A program made the position numbers and the translations under genes. From positions 186,001 to 250,000 of the forward strand of contig CACVBU010001385.1 in the NCBI GenBank assembly GCA_902728285.1: a stretch of DNA of 64,000 nt, given 5' to 3'. The notes beneath the pieces are model-generated. The model made no database searches. It was not told the DNA's origin and saw only the letters and a list, made by a program, of their open reading frames with translations. The DNA comes from Clytia hemisphaerica. Taxonomy: Eukaryota > Cnidaria > Hydrozoa > Leptothecata > Clytiidae. Positions 23,965 to 36,000 of the stretch are shown here, piece by piece. Each line of letters opens with the position of its first letter. Position 1 is the stretch's first letter.

Positions 23965-25280
23965 CATTTCCTAAATGTTTCTAAAATGAACAAAAATTCA
24001 AGTTAAACAAATTTCGCTATACTAATGCGACCAAAAAGGGTCCAGAATAAGCCTACAAGGGGGCGCCTTAATCCAAAATTCTACTTTTGCGTCCCGATCC
24101 TTGACGTGAATATATGATCAGCAGAAAATGAAATAGTCCAGCCCAGTAATACTTTTAGGGCCTCAAAAGATGCGTTTTCCAGACACACAATTTTAGAAAT
24201 TATAATTCTTGAGTTTAAAATCGTGGACTTGTACGAGTTTAATAAAACGAAGGATAATCCGAAAAATTTCACCATCATAATCTTAATTAGAAAAATGACG
24301 ATAAATGTTGACGTTAAAAATTCTATATTTCTTGTACATCTAACACATCTTTCAGGAGAAATAAAATTGAAATTCACAAATCTGCATCTTATGTTAAAAA
24401 GTAGAGAATAATTACAGTAATTAAAATCGTAAAAGAAAAACAAATTATAAAAAGTTCATTTAAAAAAGATACAAATCCCTAGACGCTTTCAAACCATTGT
24501 TTAGAACTGACTTGAGGCGTTTGATATATAAAGCTTTCTTTGAATAAGAGAGAGGACCAATTATCACTTGAATCAATAACTTTTGTATTGTCATTAACAA
24601 TGTTAATTCGAATAGAACGATAATTAGGTTTATCAACACCGAAAGTCAAGAGGGTCGTTAAATATTCGATTTCAGAGCACTCCTTCAGATGGTCATGTAT
24701 AGCACTGTCCGTCGATTTTGGGCTATCTCTTTAACTTAATCGAATATTTCAATTTGGGAGGGGTTGGCAGACTTCCAGGCTATATTCTGAGCCTTATTGG
24801 ACTATTTTTGAACTTTTGAATCCTGAGATCTTAGTCTTAAGTCTAGTGTTAAAACTCAGAGTTAAAACTCTACCCTTCAAACCTACTTTAGAGCACTTAC
24901 AAATCGATTGTGGTTTCAAAACTTCCCGGTGGATTTCCCTTTTTTCTCAAATATTACGACTATGATTTTACTTTATTTTACAGACCTTGAAGCAAGAGTA
25001 AAAAATCGGTGTCGGCGAAGAGGATGAATTTTGTCGGTTTATCGGTGAAAGAGCTATTTTTCGCGGTTTATCGGTTTTTTGAAGTCCCGTACGCCCCCCC
25101 CCCCTTCTAACTTTTAGTGATTTATTTACATATATTTTTATTTATTTGATTTATCTTACCTTTTTATCTTTGCATGAAGTTAATGAAACTTCCTATTTTG
25201 TTGCAAGTTTAGGTCAGCCTCGTCAGCCTCCACCCATGTTTTTACTCTCACTAATTTTAATTCTTTGCCTTTGTTCACCT

Positions 25281-26553
25281 TACAGTATATGGCCCCCAAA
25301 ACGGAGACGGCCCCCAAAACGGAGGTTTTCATTAAAATGAAGATTCTGACTTGTAGATTTATCAAAATTAAACGATTTTTGTTTATTTTGAAAGAATGAT
25401 GGTTATACTAAAAAATGAGCATGTTTTTGCTGGTTTGAGACGGATTCAAAATAACATATTTGCGTCTAAAGGAAATATTTTAACACCAAAATTAGATAAA
25501 AATTGCATATAACTCACTCTAGCTCCTTGGATATTGAAAATAAGTTATGAAAACGGGGTATAGGAAACTTTCTACACCTAATGCCGCTCAGAAAATGTAA
25601 ATACATCTGTGACTTTAGAGGCTGGGTAAAAGATATAGCATCTTGAAGGTCAACCAGTATTTTGGAGCCCTAGAATCAGCATTGACAAAACCGAAAATTT
25701 TGAATATGAGAAAAAGCAAAAAATCTTGGAATTCTATTCCTATCACCTTGAGTTTATAGTTTATAACAAAAAATTAACATTATATATCAAATTTTTCGCT
25801 GAATCAGCAAAAACGGCAAATTCTGTCATTTTTTTCCAAAATATAGGAGAAAAATATCTTTAAAGCTTAATACTTTCAGTTTCAGTTAAGCTTTTTTTCT
25901 AAAATTTTCACAGCTTATTCCATACATGAATGGAACTATTTTCAAAAGAGATTTGTTTTCAAAAACTTGATTAAGATGTTGTTAAATCAAAATTGTCATT
26001 TTGAAAATTTCTAAATTTTCAGTTTGGACTTTGCAATATCGAAAATCCTGAAATATTTCATTAAAAACATAAATTTTACATCCATCGGGTCGTAAATTTA
26101 AGGGAAAAAAAAACAATATGTTCATAGTTTTTCCCCCTATTACCACTGGGCTTAATAATTTGATTTCAGCTACACCTCCGTTTTGGGGGCCCCAAACCTG
26201 CATTTTGACAACCAGGGGTATACTGTAAAAATTTATTCAAATAAATTTATGCCCAAAACCCTCTAAATCATATTTCAAAACTATGGTCAAAATTTTGTAT
26301 TCATATCTTAAAGATATCTCGAGAAATCGCTAAAATTTCAAACCTCCGTTTTGGGGGCCAATAGACAAAAGCTACCTATCTTTAAGCGATTGAAAAATAT
26401 TGTTGAAATTGAAAATTTTGAAAAAGAACTTCCAGGAAATAAAGTAGAGATGTTAAAGGTTTTCATGCAGCAAAAATCTTTGTAAAATCTCTTTTCCTCT
26501 AGATTTGAGAGAAATTTCAAATTTGATCGCCGTTTTGGGGGCCACATACTGTA
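25281..26553. mobile_element. Non-autonomous TIR element, about 1.27 kb
   Basis: The left end TACAGTATATGGCCCCCAAA and its near-complement at 26530-26553 are inverted over 24 bp with one mismatch. The core word CCGTTTTGGGGGCC is repeated inside, once more near the left end (25308-25323) and twice toward the right (about 26178 and 26345). There is no transposase ORF. Confidence 0.75.
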
Positions 26554-27492
26554 CTCTTTCTTACATCACTCATTTTGAAGCCTTTCTCTCTGAAACCATA
26601 AAAATATCTTAAATGTTTATAGCTATTTATCTAATTTATTTAACTCATTTAGTATTTATTTTTTTGACTTGAACTTCTCATCACCACCAATTTACATTTT
26701 CAGCTTGAGGATTCAACTTAATTTCAACTCCTAGTTTTCAATACCACCCTGCCTTCACATTTTGGTATTCTCAGCACCAAGCCATTATGTTAAGCTTTGT
26801 GTCAATATTCTCAGCCTTTAATTCTCAACTTTACTACTTATCCTTGGTTTGATATGAGCTTTTTCTTTAGGAATTTTATATTATAAATTATATTTTTGAA
26901 TAAAGAACCAAACATTTTATTTTAACTCATTTTCATTTATATTTTTTTGTTAAATGTTTTTATATGTAGGGAGAACAAACATGTTTTGTTACTACTTAAA
27001 TATATACCGGGTGCGCCAGAAAAAAAGTATACAAGTTTGTCGAGATATTGTAGGCTTTAGGATGAGAATTTTAATTTGATTCTTTTTTCCTTGTATAGGG
27101 GAAAACCTAACTTAAATTTTGGTATATAAAACTTCAAAATCGGTTCAGTCAATCAAAAGTTATGATAAAAAAACTGTAAATCTTGACTTACCCAAAAATT
27201 CAAAATTCATTAAAAACAGTGAACAAAATTTGAACGTACAATTACCACTATTATCAAAGGTATTTCGATAAAATGTCATTTTCTAAGCATTTCTTTTGGT
27301 AAAATGTTGGTCTTTAAGCTTTCCTCGACTCATTGGATATTAAAATAATTCAAATTAAGCCTCAAAACTAAAATCAGGGCGTCGAAGTATCGATATGGTG
27401 GCATTTTGAAAGTTTCACTTGAAAATTGGATGTTTTTTTTAGTTTTTAGCTATTTAGCAAGAATTTTCGAATTTTTATGGAAATTTTTACTT

Positions 27493-27493
<1 letters not shown>

Positions 27494-27527
<34 letters not shown>
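27494..27527. repeat. (GATA)n microsatellite
   Basis: About eight perfect GATA units. Confidence 0.95.
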
Positions 27528-28686
27528 TCGTGGAATGTTAATGGAAATTAAATCTGGTCATTAATTTAAATCAAATAGGTCAGTAAAGTCTTTATTAATA
27601 ACAAACATTTCATACTTGATTACAGAACTTTTTAAAAAAGCATTGATGACATTTTTGAGTTATGTTTTCAACGACGGGAATAAAAATATCAACTTTGAAC
27701 TTCATCCAAGATCTTGGATTATCGTCATGGTTACTTTTCTCTGCGTTGATTGCGCGCTGAATTGGTCGGCACAGGTCAATCTATGATATCAGCATGTGCT
27801 TTTCACGGTAGAAATTTTGTTATTTTTTACAAACTCACTTATCAAAAATGATCAAATCCCCCTTTTCTAATAAAGGTTTGTATATAGCAAGGAACTTCAA
27901 TCATCATGATGAGTTTCAATGATCAAAACAAATATTTTACTTTATGGAGAAAACCAGGAAATAATTTCTATTCTATCCTTAATGAGTCGAATTCACGGAA
28001 TAGCCTGACCCGTGAAATTTCCTTGCCGCGAAAAATGCCGAAAAATTAGTTTATGATAAATTTTAGTGTTAGGCTGCCATAAGCCAAGTTGCTTGATTTT
28101 TGGTTATTTTCAGGGCTGAAACCTTAGCAAATTAAAACATGTAGCAGAGATAAATAAGAAATACCGATTTTGAATAAAGTTAGTAGCAAATGGTGATAAA
28201 AATAGTATCATAATGCCATAATGCAAACAATAATTGAATTGGTTTATAAAAGGAGGACCAGATAAGTAAGTACAAAATTTGACAATATTTCAACGACGAC
28301 CTCGACGTTTTCCACGAAGAGCTCTATGTTTTCAACCACGACCTCTATGAAATTGAACGACGGCCTCGATGCTCCGGATTTTTAACCCCATTCCCCCCAG
28401 ACTAGAATTGAGCCTCCTTGGTAGAATTTGAAGCCAACAAATCCTACCATAGTTGCGCGGCCTAGCGCGGCCCGCTTGAGCTATATGCTATTATCCCAAA
28501 CCACTAACGTAGTCAAACTCACTAAACCTAGGTTTACAAAGTGCCACAAACCTAGATGAGATTTTCTGCTAATCAGAGGTGTTTGCCTTTTAGAGTGTCC
28601 ATTAATTAACAGGCTGCTGATATCCACTAACGGATTTGTGCTTTGGGTATACTACCTAGGATATTGTAGAAGTCTATGACCGGATC

Positions 28687-28775
28687 CTGGCACAAAACGG
28701 TGTTTCAACGTTCATCTAACATTATATGAACGTTGTGAATGTTAGATAAACGTTGAAACAACGTTGTGTGCCAGC
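28687..28775. mobile_element. AACGTT-type MITE, copy 1
   Basis: Inverted ends CCTGGCACA and GTGTGCCAG flank a palindromic body containing GTTTCAACGTTCATCTAAC and its complement. It is the same family as 62747-62844; a fragment (AACAACGTTGTGTGCCAG) remains at 32618-32635. Confidence 0.75.
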
Positions 28776-29206
28776 TGAGATTCAGACTAGTTAATTAGAG
28801 GTTTTGCTTGTAAAATTCGAATTTGAATTTGGCGCTTTCTCAAAAAACCTTTATAACACCCCTCAAAGAATTTTCTGGGGCTGTCTGTCATACCCTCTGC
28901 ATAATCAGTTAGCATTCAATTCACACAATCATACGCAATTTGTTTTCCAAGTTCACGCATTCCACACAATGTTTTTTTCGAAACTTCACGCAATCTGACG
29001 CAATCTCTGTTCACGCAAAGTTTTCCAATTCACGCAAGTGAAAAATCCCACCATATTACAATGATGCCAATGAAACTTCAAGTAAAGTATGAATGGCAAG
29101 AATAAACAATCCTAAAGCCTGTCAAAATAGAATGGAATCCTAAAAAAATGTTAAATATTTCACCTGTTTCAAATTAGCGGAGTAGTCCATGAAATAAGCG
29201 CCAAAA

Positions 29207-29412
29207 GCCCGTAGTGCAGTGGTAGAGCATCCGGCTTACAAGGTTGTGGGTTCAATCCCTAGCTGGGTCATACGAAAGATTCCCAAAATGGTACTTGATG
29301 CCTCTCTGCTTGATGCTCAGCAATTAAGAGAAGGATCAAGGGTAAAGTGGAGCAATCCAGGGAGAAAGAGTGGCGCCCTCCCCTACCGACTGCGGTTGCA
29401 GACTAACTTACT
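29207..29412 (+). mobile_element. tRNA-derived SINE, family 1, copy 1
   Basis: The head reads GCCCGTAGTGCAGTGGTAGA (A-box region), followed 25 bp later by TGTGGGTTCAATCCC (B box). The body contains AAAGATTCCCAAAATGGTAC and AGCAATCCAGGGAGAAAGAG. It is co-linear with the copy at 35478, so it is a SINE and not a functional tRNA gene. Confidence 0.75.
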
Positions 29413-30082
29413 ACTAACTTATAAGATAAGAGCCAAATGGGTATCAAAAAAGGGAGTAATTGTGTATGCATACCAATCGAAAGGTTAGGTATTGGAGCGT
29501 CAGAAAAATGACGGTAGACCTATTTTAAGTGTTAGTACCAAAACTTTTGACGCCCTAAGTAAAAACAATTGGACCTTTTTGAATTTTTTCAAAGGGGTAT
29601 GGCCTGAAAAAACGGTCATATTTCAACAAATACATAAAAAATTATCACTTTGGGGGGGGGGGCAATTATACAGGGGACGGGATGTTTTTTCATTTTTAAT
29701 GCTTACATTTATTCTCCCGTACAACCAGTCGAGTGCCCAATATGTGAATATAGAAAACAACAAAAACATGAACAGTAGCTTTACACATACAGCATATTGT
29801 ACATCTTTTAAAACAACAAGAAAACATGAAAAACAAAAATCAAAACAAAAACAAAATTACATACATTAACCCTACAAGAATCAAAAACATGATAATTCAC
29901 TTCACGATAACTTGATATCAAATACTACGACCCTACTCGACGATGGATAGTCGCATCGAAAAATTTTGAGTATAGTTAGAAAAAATAAGGAAAATCCAAG
30001 TTTCCATGTCCAAGCAACAAGATAAAAACAAGAAAATTAACAACATCTTGATGTCCGAGAAAGGACTGTGACAGACAAATGT

Positions 30083-33000
30083 TTACTTCTTATTTTCGGA
30101 CACTCTAATATGAACAGATTCATTGAATCCTCCGATGGGTTGGCAAGAGAAAGAATACATCAACGATTTCTTCTTCAGTGAACCCTCCACTTGCTGTTGA
30201 TAAGAAAGAAAAACATAAATCAAATCGTAACATATACCTGACAGGGCCCACTGTAGACAATGTCCATTTAGAGGGTCAGTAAACGCGGGTTAGTATATAT
30301 GCGCAGAGTCAGGGCGTCAGGGCGGTTTACGGGAAAAATAGTGGCGGTAGAGTATTTGAACAAAACTGCAAACACCCCCACCACTGTTTAATCCTCCCCG
30401 AACCGAATAAATTTATCCTGCCTCCTGAATTAATTCCTTTTTTTAGTGATGTGTAGATGATAGGATCGTCTAGGCCTACTAGCAAATAATTTTTCCCGTT
30501 GCTAAATATTGCCCTGAAAGCCCAGAAGGGGGAGGGTCCTTGTGCAAAGCAGGTGACAGGTATGTGCAAGTCATAAGGATACCCTTTTTTACCTTAAAAG
30601 TTTCTTAAAGAGGTACAAATCCATAAGTTAGCCTATGTTAGCCCTTATTTAAGCAGAATTTTGAGTTTCTGTTAAAGGGTCGACCTTGGATTTTTGGCTC
30701 GGACATACCTGTCACCTCGCAAACCTAGTACCTCCCAGCCCTAACAGTTCATTTCTACTCGGACTCGCTGGTACAATTAATATACAACAAGAAAAATACA
30801 ATAAAATATGAAATTAGAACGGTTATTTTTATGATCCTTACTAGACAAAAGATTGGGATGTTTAAATAATGTTGATATGTAATTACAGTTTCACTGCTGA
30901 GTCAGGGACTGTTTTATTTATTGTTAACGATGTTTATTATTGAAAAATGGATCCGAAAAAAATAAAAAGCAATTGTTTTCTTACCAAGGGTGTCAGCTGA
31001 TATTCCTTTTGGAAAACAGAATTCGGTTTGATGTCACTAAACAAGAAAAAAGTTTGATCAAAACACACCAACAATCTGAATACACACTTTTTCTTTATAA
31101 GAATAGTGTACTTTGGATGAGGGTCAAGTATTCTTAAGAAATTGCCAAAATTAAGGGTGAAATATTTATAACGTATTCGGACTTTTTCTGACTTGACTTT
31201 TTTACAAACATGAGAAATGATCAATTTGAGAGTTGAATGAACATTTGGAGCTAAAATTACATTCCAGCTTCAAAGTTTATAAAGTTTAACAAAATTTAAG
31301 TCTAACAAAGGAAGCAGTTTTTTTCTATTAACCAAATATAAAATGACTGTATTTTTATCAAATTCTGTGAAACTCACCCTAGAGGTTATTTTTAGGGTAT
31401 TCTTACGATTTGGTCATATCTCACCCTGATATTCTTATAGAAGATATTCTTATAAAAACAAGCAACATGCTGAATGTTGAAAAACTTTAGAACAAATAGC
31501 AAGGGAATAAGAAAGTGTAATGAGCAGCTTGAATAGATTACCGTGAGTATCGAGCTCAAATTAGTCCAAAAAGTCGAAAAGAACAAATACTTTTCTGCCC
31601 AAATTTGCCCAAATAATTATTTTTTCGAAAGTCGGCACCATCAGAAATTAATTATTACCATTTTATATCACTATGCAAAAAATAAGAAATAAATACCAAG
31701 CCAATCTCGAGAAATGCTCATTTTGCCTAAATATGACAAAGGGAATTTCCCCAAATAAGAAAATCCGATTTTTAAAATACGGCCAAAATAAATTTTCCGA
31801 AAAAAACTACTTCAGTCACGTTTTAGAGAACCTTGCCCTTCATCTTTGTCCAAAAAATTTGAAAAAACTAATGAAGCAATTTCACACGAAGTCCGGAAAA
31901 CCCCCTTTTTAGGCACTTTTTGGCCCAAATTTGCCCCAAAAAATTATTTTTTGAAAATCGGGCTTCATCAGAGTTTAAATATTACCATTTTACATCAAAG
32001 TGCAAAAATTCAGAAAAAAATATCAATCCAATCGCGAGAAATGCTCTTTTACCCTAAAAATGATATAAGCGAATTTCCCCAAATAAGAAAATCCGATTTT
32101 TACGGCCAAAAATTTTTTCCGAAACAAACTGCTTCAGCCACTTTTTAGAAAAACTTACCCTCCATCTTTATGCATAAAATCAGAAAAGACTAATGAAGCA
32201 ATTTCACACAAAGTCCAAAAAAAACCCATTTTTAGGCACTTTTTGGCCCAAATTTGCCCAAAAATTTTTTTTTCGAAAATCGGGCTCTGTCACTTTTTGG
32301 GAATCCCCACTTTGAATCACAGTGCAAAAAATTAAAAAAAACTAATGAGCCAATCCTGAGAAAAGCTTGTAACAGACGAACGGACAACGGTCAAATTAAA
32401 GGACCTCCAGGTAGGTCCAAAAAGTGTGTATCGAGAGCCACTCAACACGATTACATTAAATTTATCTAGTACAATCCTTTAGTTTAAGGCCCGGGGGTGG
32501 GGCACTCATATGGTCTGACCCACAGCATGTGCCATACCCTTAAGGGTAGGTTTTTTTAGACCCTTGAAATGCAATGTAAGGGTGTACTTTTGATAAAGTG
32601 TATTATAAGGGTCTTAACAACGTTGTGTGCCAGTTTAGAGGCTGTGGTATAGTGGCATTGACCTTGGTTGCACAGGTGACTGAGGTTCGATTCCCACTCA
32701 CAGCGGTTCACTTGGCAAGTGAACGAACCTTCGCCCAGGTCAACCCATGCCATGTGAAGGGAATTGGGTAGTCAGTCCAAGGTGCTGACGGGGCACTCAT
32801 TTAAAGCGTCTATAGTTGCGAAAATAGGCCTCAAAGCCTCCTGCAACTCAAACCAAAAAAAAGAGAGCTGGAAAGTGATACTTACGGTATCTCGACATCG
32901 TAAACGGCCTTCAGAACAGCTGAACCTCCAAAATAAGCCTCACACTTCTTCAAAGTCACATCCAACGGATTGGTAAACTCAACAAAAACTTTAAATTGTT

Positions 33001-36000
33001 TTCCGCTGACAATCTCCGCAGATTCATCAACCCTTATTTTGAGTTCTGGTTTCGAAAGACTTATCCGGATGTTCTCCATAGCAACGTGACGAGTAGCAGA
33101 TTCCGGAACAACGGCCGTGACGTAAAGTTGTAGACTTTCATCGGCCCGTAGGTATGGAACGTATTGATGTGTTTGAATGGTTACGGTAAGCTTTGAAACT
33201 ATAAACAAGTGAACAAAATGAAGATTATTTCGCTGAAGATTGTCATCCTGGATGGCATGAAACTTTGAGTATGAAATTAAAGGTTTTGTTTTTAAATAAG
33301 AGTGATATCGTTTGTTTACTCATCAATTTGAATTCACAAGCTTTTTAACATTGGTTTGCCCCGGATGTGGAGCAATATTGGACAGAAAGAGGAAAGGAAA
33401 AACATTTTTGCTTATATGAGCATAATATAGGCAGACGCATTGTGCTGATATGAAATGTGCGTCTGATATGAAACGGGAACACTTATGTAAAAATATAAAA
33501 CCATTAAAACTCATTTTGTTTACTCAAACTATCAAAAATTTAGATTAAACATAAAGTACATATGGAAAAACTATTTTTGTCGACAAAAACAAAAAACATT
33601 CACCTTCATCCAAATAACCAAAACGATACTAAGTAAGATACTCAATGAATCGGACAGAAGGGTGGGAATATGTCCGAAAATCAAACATCTCCTTTAATAG
33701 AGAATTTTAATGCTTACCTGATTGCTTAGCAACTTTGATTTTTCGCAGGTCATCATCGTCCGCTTGTAAATTGCGCGCAACTTCTCCAGTGTAATGAATA
33801 AGTTGGGATCTAGCTTTCACCCTAACCGAATGGTCTTCATCAGAGTTATTACTTATTTTGATCTCCACATTAACAGGCTGGCCGACGAAATTCTCTTCTT
33901 TAGCCGGTGCGAGGTCGATTGATAATGCTGAAATGAACAGATTTTCGGGATAGTCATACATCTTGGAGCATGAGGTGTACCAGATTCAAGAATAAAATTT
34001 ACTTACGACGACTGAGACGGGACGTATTATCAGCTTTTTTATGCTTACTGATGGCGTTAGATAATATTTTTGGATGCACTGGGAGAACGTTGATTCGCAT
34101 TGATTATTAATGTCCGTTAAAGGAAGGTTTAAAACGTCAAGAAAGTGTGAACAAGCCCTTACCTGATTTATTGCTCTTCAATACTTTATGATTAACAATG
34201 TGAAGGGCGGTTTTAACGGCAGCCGACTCGAGTACTGAACCATCAGGAAATTTATACTCGTTTGTGATGTCATTACGCCACATTGTTCCAACGGCTTTCG
34301 TACTGATCGAATGACCTATTGAAAATAAGTTGACAACATTTTAAGTTTTTAAAGACCCTAACATACCGAACTACTCAGGAAAATGGGCAAAAATACTCAC
34401 AAAATGGTATAATAAATAAAAACACGTTAAAAACATTTTTAGGCGGCTTAAAACTCAAATAGTTAAGAACATGCGAACATTGGAAACTGAAAAATGGTAC
34501 TCACCAACTACATCAGTACGACTTTTAATAAGTTCTTCTTTTCCATCTTTCAAAACTTTCCAATACAATGTTTGAGAGTTGACTTCTGCAAACACGAATT
34601 TCGTATCATGCGCCTGGTCCACGCGGCCGCTCTTCACCGCGCTTAGTGGCGATGGCCCCATTTGGTAAATATTTGAGCTCAACTCCTACAAACAACATTA
34701 TAAGATTTATCATCAATAGATCTATAAAGTTCAAGTTTTCCAAGAAGAATTCAATTTGTGGGGAAATGTTTAGTGTTCTAGGCGCTAAGGCGAGTTTTAC
34801 AGATTGCTGTAATACTCATTTAAATTGTGTTACGAGCGCGTGAAAAAGTTTTCCGTATAAAATTAGCTTTGATAAAGTTTTGACCAAAATTCATGGACAA
34901 ACATTGAAAAACTGAAAACAACAATTTTAAGCCCGCATTAAATCTGAAAAACATGGGGTAAAAATTTACTGTTTCTGTAAAATTGCATCCTATATGAACG
35001 GTGAACTTTAACTAAATTTAAAGTAAGCAATTTGAAATTCTCATAGAAGCTCGTACTTATGATTATTTTACATCCCGATAGAGTATTGACAGCTTCACAC
35101 GGCTAAAGTTCTAAAGGAATAGACCTTTTCATAAATTACGTCACTAATATCCCTTACCTCGTATTCAAGCAATTACCATGGTGATTATGTCCCTCGAGAC
35201 ATTAAATGATTTTTTTCTATGAACAGAAAGTAGTTTTAATAAAATCCGCTTGGAGTTAATTACCATGGGAATAATTTCAAAACAAGGCAAGGGATGTTAG
35301 TGACGTAATTTATGAAAAGGTCTATTGTTCAATTTCTACTTACTTGTGGTGTGGCGTCAATAGCTTGCCACCCGTCAAACTCATCGCCCTCTAGATCATT
35401 TCGTTTCATGTACACATCATTCCAAACGTGGAAATTCCTGCGAAAGATGTCGAGAAGTCTTAAGTACTCACATTTAAGCGACCGTAGTGCAATGGTAGAG
35501 CATCCGGCTACGGTGCGCAGGGTTGTGAGTTCGACCCCCAGCCGGGTCATACCAAAGATTCCCGAAATGGTACTTGATGCTTCTCTGTTTGATGCTCATC
35601 AATCAAGAGAAGAATTAAGGGTAAGTAGAGCAATCCAGGGAGAAAGAGTGACGCCCTCCCCTATCTTCGGTAGATAGCTATCGAAAGAAGAGCCTTTGGG
35701 TCGCCTCCGACTGGGGTCAGAGATTACTATTTACTACCAAGTACTAAGTACAGTCAAGTCACGATAGTTCGAACCTCTATAGCTCGAAAACCTCTTCTAT
35801 ACCTTATAAATCAATCTTCTTAATTCGACCAAGTTTGTTTACCCCGTGCGTATTCGAGTTATAGAGACTTCATTGTAAATGGTATAAAATCTACTACAAT
35901 TTTCAGGTAAAGCCAATGTTGATAATAATCCGAAGGCTCGCTTCTTCGTGGCTTTTTACCCGAAGGTAGGATTTCTTCAGCTTATCACTGACATTTCTCT

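Larger units (their letters stand above)
20000..25280. other. Repeat-rich DNA without a convincing gene
   Basis: It holds a duplicated block (20526-20606 and about 24886-24966, TTTAGAGCACTTACAAATCG and following bases), stretches built from CGGTTTATCGGTGAA and GGTATTACGGTATT-like words, and the scattered GCTCGCTTCGCTCGC words listed separately. ORFs here are short and show no known domain. Confidence 0.5.
26560..29200. other. AT-rich DNA, no gene seen
   Basis: Only a (GATA)n microsatellite and the small MITE at 28687-28775 can be named. Confidence 0.45.

Noticed and set aside
27000-27040. Transposon end at GGGTGCGCCAGAAAAAAAGT
   Set aside because: It resembles ends seen in some DNA elements, but no matching inverted end was found nearby.
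29207-29280. tRNA gene
   Set aside because: A and B boxes are present, but the acceptor stem does not close and a co-linear copy with the same non-tRNA body exists at 35478; it is a SINE.
32636-32705. tRNA gene
   Set aside because: Good B box, but no clean anticodon stem or acceptor stem; more likely a SINE head.
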